Origin: Oscillospiraceae bacterium
Lineage (GTDB): Bacteria > Bacillota > Clostridia > Oscillospirales > Ruminococcaceae
Length of the DNA stretch: 64,000 nucleotides
Assembly: GCA_017828975.1 (NCBI GenBank)
Contig: JAGAJN010000031.1
Span: forward strand, 160,146 to 224,145
Direction of reading: 5' to 3'
Numbering within the stretch: the stretch's first letter is position 1; each line of letters opens with the position of its first letter. Shown piece after piece: positions 59,637-64,000 of this stretch. The notes below the pieces were generated by a model that searched no databases, was not told the DNA's origin, and saw nothing but the letters and a program-made list of their open reading frames with translations. A program made the position numbers and the translations under genes.

Positions 59637-61991
59637 ATGTATTCAAACGAAAGGCTAACCAAGAAGGCAAACCTTATCCTGAACAAGGCGTTCCTGCAGT
59701 CGGGCAGGCTGGGACACACGTATGTGGGCAGTGAGCATCTGTTGCTTGCCATGCTTGAAGAACAGGGGACGGCGGCTTACGGCGTTCTGCGTTCCTGCGG
59801 CATAAAGTCCGACAAGATCAGGAAAAGGATAATAGATATTATCGGTGCGGGGGACATTACTGCGCCCGATGAAACGGATTTTACGCCCATTATGAGGAGC
59901 ATTATTGATGGTGCGATAAAGCTGGCGGTCACGGCGGGGGCACGGCTGGCAGGGACGGAGCATCTGCTGATGGCGGCGGCGTCCAAGGAAAACTGTTCAC
60001 TGGCGGTGGTCATCAGCGAAACGGGGGGCAGTCTTGCAAAAATCCGTGACGCCTGCCGTGGGATTGACACTTCGGGAACTCGCATTTACGAGCCAATCTC
60101 CAAGTCAATGGCACTGTCAAAATACACCACCGACCTGACTATGCTTGCTTCGGAAAATCAGTGTGACCCTGTGTTCTGCCGTGACAGGGAGATCGAACAG
60201 GTTCTGCAGATACTGACTCGTCGTACTAAGAACAATCCCTGTCTGACGGGAGAGGCGGGTGTTGGAAAAACAGCCGTCGCAGAGGGCATTGCAGAGATGA
60301 TAGCAAGCGGAAAGGCTCCCGTTGCTCTTCGGGATAAGCGTATTCTGTCCCTAGATCTGACGGCTATGCTTTCCGGTGCGAAATACAGGGGAGATTTCGA
60401 GGAAAGGATACGCCAATGTATCGAGGAAGTGACGGAAAACGGCAACATTATCCTGTTTATTGATGAACTGCATACCATTGTGGGAGCGGGGGCGGCTGAG
60501 GGCGCAATTGACGCTGCCAATATTCTGAAACCCGCCCTTGCCAGGGGAACTGTTCAGATAATCGGTGCGACTACTCTTGACGAATACCGCAGATATATCG
60601 AAAAGGACAGCGCCCTGGAACGGCGTTTTCAGCAGGTGATGATAGATGAACCGTCCGAGGAAGAGGCGGTCGGAATTCTGGGCGGTCTGCGGGAACGCTA
60701 CGAGGAATTTCACGGCGTCAAGATAACCGATGAAGCGGTGGAGGCGGCTGTTACAATGTCAAAGCGGTATATAAACGACCGTTTTCTGCCCGATAAGGCG
60801 ATCGACCTTATTGACGAGGCGGCTTCAAGGGCACGTCTTAAAGCAGGAGAGAAGCCCGAAACTATCAAGGAACTGTCCGATGAACTCAATCGGCTGGTCG
60901 GCAAAAAAACTGCGAAATATCCCAAATCTGACCTGCCCAGCTGGTATTCCGACAGCGAGCGGAAAATTATCCCCATTACAGCGGAGAATATCGCCGAGAT
61001 AGTCTGCCAGCGGACGGGAATTCCCGTGGGACGGCTTACCTGCGGCGAAAGCGAGCGTCTGGCGGCTCTCGAAACGGAGCTGAAAAACAGGGTAGTGGGG
61101 CAGGACGAGGCGGCATCTGCGGTGGCTGCGGCTATCCGAAGAAGCCGTGTGGGACTGCGTGACCCTCGCCGTCCCATAGGTTCATTTGTCTTTGCGGGAC
61201 CTACGGGTGTGGGAAAAACCGAGCTTTCCAAGGCATTGGCGGCGGCGCTTTTTGACAGCGAGGAGTCGCTTATTCGGCTTGATATGTCGGAATATATGGA
61301 GAAGCACAGCGTTTCAAAGCTTATCGGTTCGCCGCCGGGCTATATAGGCTTTGAGGACGGGGGACAGCTTACGGAAAAAATCCGCAGAAATCCTTATTCG
61401 GTGGTGCTTTTTGACGAAATTGAAAAGGCACACCCCGATATTTTCAATCTGCTGCTGCAAATTCTCGATGACGGAATTCTTACGGACAGTCATGGACGGA
61501 CGGTCAGCTTCCGCAGTTCAATAATCGTTATGACGTCCAATATCGGTGCGGATAAGCTGAAACGGCGTTCGTCCATCGGCTTTGGCGGAGCAGAGGGTGA
61601 AGAGGACGAGAAGCCCGTGCTTGATGAGCTGAAGCTGCATTTTCGCCCCGAATTTCTCGGAAGAATTGATGAGATAGTTGTTTTTCACTCTTTGGGCGCT
61701 GCGGAGATGAAACGAATTGCCGAAAAGCTGTTAGACGAGCTGAAAAACAGGGCTGCCGCATTGGAGATCGCTTTGGAATTCACTCCCGAATCGGTGGCGG
61801 CATTGTCCGACTGCGAAGGTGCGTCGGACGGCGCGCGCAGGCTGAGGAAGAGCATTGCGGGTTCGGTGGAAAATCTGCTGTCCTCGGGCATAATCGGCGG
61901 GACTATCCGCAAGGGGGATAAGGCAGTGCTTTGTCTGGAAGAGGGCAAATTCATTTTTAAAACGGAGCAGCTTCTTAATAGCAAATCCTAA
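59637..61991 (+). CDS. clpC: ClpC-like AAA+ unfoldase with shortened middle domain
   Basis: The 784-residue protein has the two-repeat Clp N domain (about 1-145), a first AAA+ domain (Walker A GEAGVGKTAV, Walker B ILFIDELHTIVGAG) and a second one (GPTGVGKTELSK; VVLFDEIEKAHPD). An IGF loop (RSSIGFGG) suggests docking to ClpP. Between the AAA+ domains only about 44 residues separate the RARL helix from ITAENIAEIV, versus about 70 in Bacillus ClpC. The UVR-type middle domain that binds MecA-like adaptors is thus missing or reduced. AAAAGGAGCG precedes the ATG. No CtsR site was recognised upstream. Confidence 0.88.
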   Translation: MYSNERLTKKANLILNKAFLQSGRLGHTYVGSEHLLLAMLEEQGTAAYGVLRSCGIKSDKIRKRIIDIIGAGDITAPDETDFTPIMRSIIDGAIKLAVTAGARLAGTEHLLMAAASKENCSLAVVISETGGSLAKIRDACRGIDTSGTRIYEPISKSMALSKYTTDLTMLASENQCDPVFCRDREIEQVLQILTRRTKNNPCLTGEAGVGKTAVAEGIAEMIASGKAPVALRDKRILSLDLTAMLSGAKYRGDFEERIRQCIEEVTENGNIILFIDELHTIVGAGAAEGAIDAANILKPALARGTVQIIGATTLDEYRRYIEKDSALERRFQQVMIDEPSEEEAVGILGGLRERYEEFHGVKITDEAVEAAVTMSKRYINDRFLPDKAIDLIDEAASRARLKAGEKPETIKELSDELNRLVGKKTAKYPKSDLPSWYSDSERKIIPITAENIAEIVCQRTGIPVGRLTCGESERLAALETELKNRVVGQDEAASAVAAAIRRSRVGLRDPRRPIGSFVFAGPTGVGKTELSKALAAALFDSEESLIRLDMSEYMEKHSVSKLIGSPPGYIGFEDGGQLTEKIRRNPYSVVLFDEIEKAHPDIFNLLLQILDDGILTDSHGRTVSFRSSIIVMTSNIGADKLKRRSSIGFGGAEGEEDEKPVLDELKLHFRPEFLGRIDEIVVFHSLGAAEMKRIAEKLLDELKNRAAALEIALEFTPESVAALSDCEGASDGARRLRKSIAGSVENLLSSGIIGGTIRKGDKAVLCLEEGKFIFKTEQLLNSKS

Positions 61992-62058
61992 TCAGTAATG
62001 ATTATTATTATTTATATTTAATTCACCATTTGTTGATGAATGTCAATTGCCTCTATGT

Positions 62059-62092
62059 TATAATAATGTTGTAAATTACATTATTCACAGAA
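62059..62092 (+). promoter_or_regulatory. Control region of the reverse rubrerythrin gene
   Basis: TATAAT (62059-62064) lies within TTATAATAATGTTGTAA, whose left half matches a PerR-box half-site, followed by the dyad TGTAA-A-TTACA. PerR controls this family in Clostridium. The -35 and the operator assignment are tentative. Confidence 0.35.
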
Positions 62093-62149
62093 ATCATGCC
62101 GAATTCTTATGTGGGTTTGGCATAAATGTAAATTTTGGAGGTAATTGAT

Positions 62150-62698
62150 ATGAAGAAATTTGTATGCTCAGTATGCGGTTATGTGTTCGAGGGCGATGCT
62201 GCTCCCGAGAAATGTCCTCAGTGCAAGGCTCCTGCAAGCAAGTTCAACGAGGTATCTTCCGAGGGCGGTCTGGCTTGGGCTGACCAGCACGTTGTAGGCG
62301 TTGCAAAGGACGTTGATCCCGAAATTCTCCAGGGTCTGAGAGAAAACTTCAACGGCGAATGCTCCGAGGTTGGTATGTATCTTGCAATGGCAAGAGTTGC
62401 TTTCAGAGAGGGCTATCCCGAGGTTGGCATGTACTACGAGAAGGCTGCATACGAGGAGGCTGAGCACGCTGCTAAGTTCGCTGAGCTGCTGGGCGAGGTC
62501 GTTACTTCTTCCACAAAGAAGAACCTTGAGCTGAGAGTTATGGCTGAGAACGGTGCCTGCGAGGGCAAGAAGAAGCTGGCTACAATGGCTAAGCAGCAGA
62601 ATCTTGACGCTATCCACGATACAGTTCACGAGATGGCTAAGGACGAAGCTCGTCACGGCTGTGCATTTGAAGGTCTGCTCAAGAGATACTTTGGTTAA
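62150..62698 (+). CDS. Reverse rubrerythrin (rubredoxin domain first)
   Basis: This 182-residue protein has an N-terminal rubredoxin-like FeCys4 domain ([21 protein letters not shown]; Cys near 6, 9, 22 and 25). A ferritin-like di-iron four-helix domain follows, with Glu/His ligands in [26 protein letters not shown] and [12 protein letters not shown]. Reverse rubrerythrins reduce H2O2 and O2 with NADH through partner proteins, protecting anaerobes. Codon use is very biased, indicating high expression, and the GGAGG site is strong. Confidence 0.95.
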   Translation: MKKFVCSVCGYVFEGDAAPEKCPQCKAPASKFNEVSSEGGLAWADQHVVGVAKDVDPEILQGLRENFNGECSEVGMYLAMARVAFREGYPEVGMYYEKAAYEEAEHAAKFAELLGEVVTSSTKKNLELRVMAENGACEGKKKLATMAKQQNLDAIHDTVHEMAKDEARHGCAFEGLLKRYFG

Positions 62699-62722
62699 TT
62701 TTTCCTAAAATGAGGATTTCGG

Positions 62723-62765
62723 CTGTGCTTTCGGGAGATTTTTCTTTCGGAAGCACAGTTTTTTA
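62723..62765 (+). terminator. Terminator of the reverse rubrerythrin gene
   Basis: CTGTGCTT (62723-62730) pairs with AAGCACAG (62751-62758), followed by TTTTTTATTT. Confidence 0.88.
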
Positions 62766-62868
62766 TTTGATTTGCAATTGATTTTTGCGGGGGAGTATGG
62801 TATAATGCATTCAAGGTTATATTGGATGTAATTGGTTGATAAATCGGAATTTACAGAGGGGAATAATA

Positions 62869-63318
62869 TTGCTGAAAAAGTATAGATTTGGTTTTGATAT
62901 TTCAGGCTTAGTAATTTTTTTGATTGTAATGATTCCAAATTTCGTTTGGTTCTCTGTTACTGCACCAAACGATATCTTGAGAAACGAGTCGGTAACTGCT
63001 ATCGTTGATATGATAGGCTCAATTTTTCAAGTATTATTTATTGCTTCTCTTTGCATTTTGATAAATAAAGAAAGAAACAAACTACACTTTTCTTCATTGA
63101 TTATTTTTTCAATTATTTGTATTGCTATATATTTTATTGGGTGGGTTTTATACTATAATGGCATAACTAATTCACTTGTGATATTATCTTTGACATTTCC
63201 GCCTTGTCTTGCATTTATCCTTTTTGCGTTGGATAGAAAAAACATTATAGCAGTTGTTTTTGCCACCTGTTTTACTATTTGTCATTTGATATATGGGATA
63301 GTAAATTTTATATTGTAA
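62869..63318 (+). CDS. Hypothetical membrane protein, 149 aa
   Basis: No family is recognised. Five hydrophobic segments at about 10-30, 47-66, 72-95, 98-118 and 122-147 make nearly the whole protein membrane-embedded. The sequence is AT-rich and uses rare codons relative to its neighbours, suggesting recent acquisition. The start is TTG at 62869 with GAGGGG 8 nt upstream; an in-frame TTG at 62836 has no site. Confidence 0.65.
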   Translation: MLKKYRFGFDISGLVIFLIVMIPNFVWFSVTAPNDILRNESVTAIVDMIGSIFQVLFIASLCILINKERNKLHFSSLIIFSIICIAIYFIGWVLYYNGITNSLVILSLTFPPCLAFILFALDRKNIIAVVFATCFTICHLIYGIVNFIL

Positions 63319-63576
63319 ATTTCGATTTGCAGGGCTTATATCACAGCACTTCTAACAGGTGCTGTAATTTTTGCTCCGGACTTTCCGAAAGTTATTTCTC
63401 TGTTTTTTACCGCTTCGATCAATTTTCAAGCAGCTTTTCATATATTCGGAACCGGTTTCCACTCTTTTCATGTAGTATACTGTTCTGCTTTAAAAAAATT
63501 TTTTGATGAAAAACCTCGTAAAATGGCGGTTTGCGGGCTTTTTTCAAAAAAAGAGAAAATTTTTTTGAAAAAACAC
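63319..63576. other. Gene-free stretch before the tRNA
   Basis: No supported gene or RNA is seen. The region is AT-rich with poly-A and poly-T runs near 63490-63570, and its ORFs lack ribosome sites and code-like composition. Confidence 0.5.
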
Positions 63577-63605
63577 TTGACAAATGGATTTAAATGTGGT
63601 AAGAT
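63577..63605 (+). promoter_or_regulatory. Promoter of the tRNA-Pro gene
   Basis: TTGACA (63577-63582), 17-nt spacer, TAAGAT (63600-63605), about 40 nt before the mature tRNA. Confidence 0.7.
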
Positions 63606-63645
63606 ATAATAGTCGTCAGGAACGACAAACAAAAATACCAAATGT

Positions 63646-63722
63646 CGGGGTGTGGCGCAGATTGGTAGCGCGCTACCTTGGGGTGGTAGAGGCCGTGGGT
63701 TCAAGTCCCGTCACTCCGACCA
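63646..63722 (+). tRNA. tRNA-Pro (GGG)
   Basis: A complete cloverleaf can be drawn. The acceptor CGGGGTG pairs with CACTCCG, the D-arm is GCGC/GCGC, and the anticodon stem is CTACC/GGTAG with loop TTGGGGT (anticodon GGG). The T-stem GTGGG/CCCGT has two wobbles and loop TTCAAGT, and ACCA is encoded at the 3' end. GGG reads the CCC and CCT proline codons. Confidence 0.93.
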
Positions 63723-63727
63723 GATGA

Positions 63728-63775
63728 AATAACCTCTCAAATGGCTTTAATGTGTCATTGGAGAGGTTATTCTTA
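63728..63775 (+). terminator. Terminator after the tRNA
   Basis: AATAACCTCTC (63728-63738) and GAGAGGTTATT (63761-63771) form an 11-bp stem with a 22-nt loop, followed by a weak T tail. Confidence 0.65.
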
Positions 63776-63933
63776 TATCCGTCTGTTTTTTGAAAGTACA
63801 GTATTGAAAGATAAAGCCTTCAATATCACGGAAGAACGGCTGATGACTATCGAACCAAACGTAACCGTCAAACCCCACCCCGCCTTGAATGAATCATCGT
63901 CCAAATGCTAAAATAACCTTAAGCATCTAACCA

Positions 63934-63983
63934 ACTCCAATGGAGTAAATGAGACACTAAAAAGATCTAATGGAGTAAATTAG
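63934..63983 (+). repeat. Short direct repeats and a dyad before the last gene
   Basis: AATGGAGTAAATnAG occurs at 63940-63953 and 63970-63983, 30 nt apart. The first copy is preceded by ACTCC so that ACTCCA-A-TGGAGT forms a dyad. The repeats end 12 nt before the final start codon and may be operator sites or the mark of a small duplication. Confidence 0.45.
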
Positions 63984-63995
63984 CAGGAGGGCAAT

Positions 63996-64000
63996 ATGGA
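63996..64000 (+). CDS. Start of a further gene (3' truncated)
   Basis: ATG at 63996 follows GGAGGG by 5 nt, so a gene probably begins here and continues beyond the window. Only the first codon is visible and nothing can be said of its product. Confidence 0.35.

Noticed and set aside
63750-63911. 53-codon frame after the tRNA
   Set aside because: No ribosome site, and its start lies inside the tRNA terminator hairpin; kept only as a possible remnant.
1-64000. CRISPR array, insertion sequence or rRNA operon
   Set aside because: No regularly spaced repeats, no transposase gene and no rRNA sequence were recognised on either strand.

Overview
The window reads as the chromosome of an anaerobic, low-to-mid GC Gram-positive bacterium of the class Clostridia, most like the Ruminococcus/Oscillospiraceae group. 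The reasons are the electron-bifurcating NfnAB pair, a reverse rubrerythrin (rubredoxin domain first), strong AGGAGG ribosome sites with frequent TTG and GTG starts, YesM/YesN-type two-component genes, and small Clostridia-specific families (DUF4364, DUF3783, DUF6774). The genus is an inference; no rRNA is present.

Layout. 1-2.8 kb: end of a pantothenate-type ECF transporter S component, coaX, and a convergent pyrB carrying a PyrI-type zinc domain. 2.9-10.3 kb: an eight-gene amino-acid or opine-like oxidation locus (OCD-fold enzyme, four redox subunits related to HcnABC/opine dehydrogenases, a PII protein, an APC permease, an AraC regulator). 10.3-16.4 kb: degV, trmL, a pyridoxal kinase, a secreted CAP protein, DUF3783, argS. 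16.4-20.6 kb: ABC-F, SDR, SUKH, a small membrane protein, a flavin-type small oxidase. 20.6-24 kb: nfnB-nfnA and a LysR regulator. 24-28.3 kb: a MacA/MacB-type export system. 28.3-35.3 kb: putP, phzF-like, mrp/nbp35-like, a SHOCT protein, an unknown protein, a Ca/Na antiporter, DUF6774. 35.3-40.7 kb: shikimate operon aroF-aroB-aroA-aroC plus DUF4364, preceded by a short Phe-rich leader ORF with attenuator-like RNA. 40.7-44.1 kb: YkuI-like EAL protein, membrane protein, cytidylate-kinase-like protein, and a DUF368 lipid-carrier transporter behind a 103-nt hairpin. 44.1-51.1 kb: DUF3788, a two-component system, and a DHHW/MBOAT acyl-transfer pair. 51.3-54.9 kb: uvrC, rsmD, coaD, a coiled-coil protein. 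54.9-59.4 kb: an AT-rich accessory stretch (lipoprotein, 623-aa membrane protein, XRE regulator, two hidden small proteins, a possible sRNA, DUF2716). 59.6-64 kb: a ClpC-like ATPase, reverse rubrerythrin, a membrane protein, tRNA-Pro(GGG), and the start of another gene.

The strongest new observation is at 35.33-35.59 kb. A consensus promoter drives a 35-codon ORF with seven Phe codons and one Tyr codon. It is followed by mutually exclusive antiterminator and terminator pairings just before aroF. This is the architecture expected for ribosome-mediated attenuation of aromatic amino acid synthesis. Second is the 2.9-10.3 kb redox operon with its own PII protein. Its regulator gene and its first structural gene share a motif at the same promoter position. 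Three small genes (35, 39 and 49 codons) were found by reading the gaps directly. No CRISPR array, insertion sequence or rRNA was seen.
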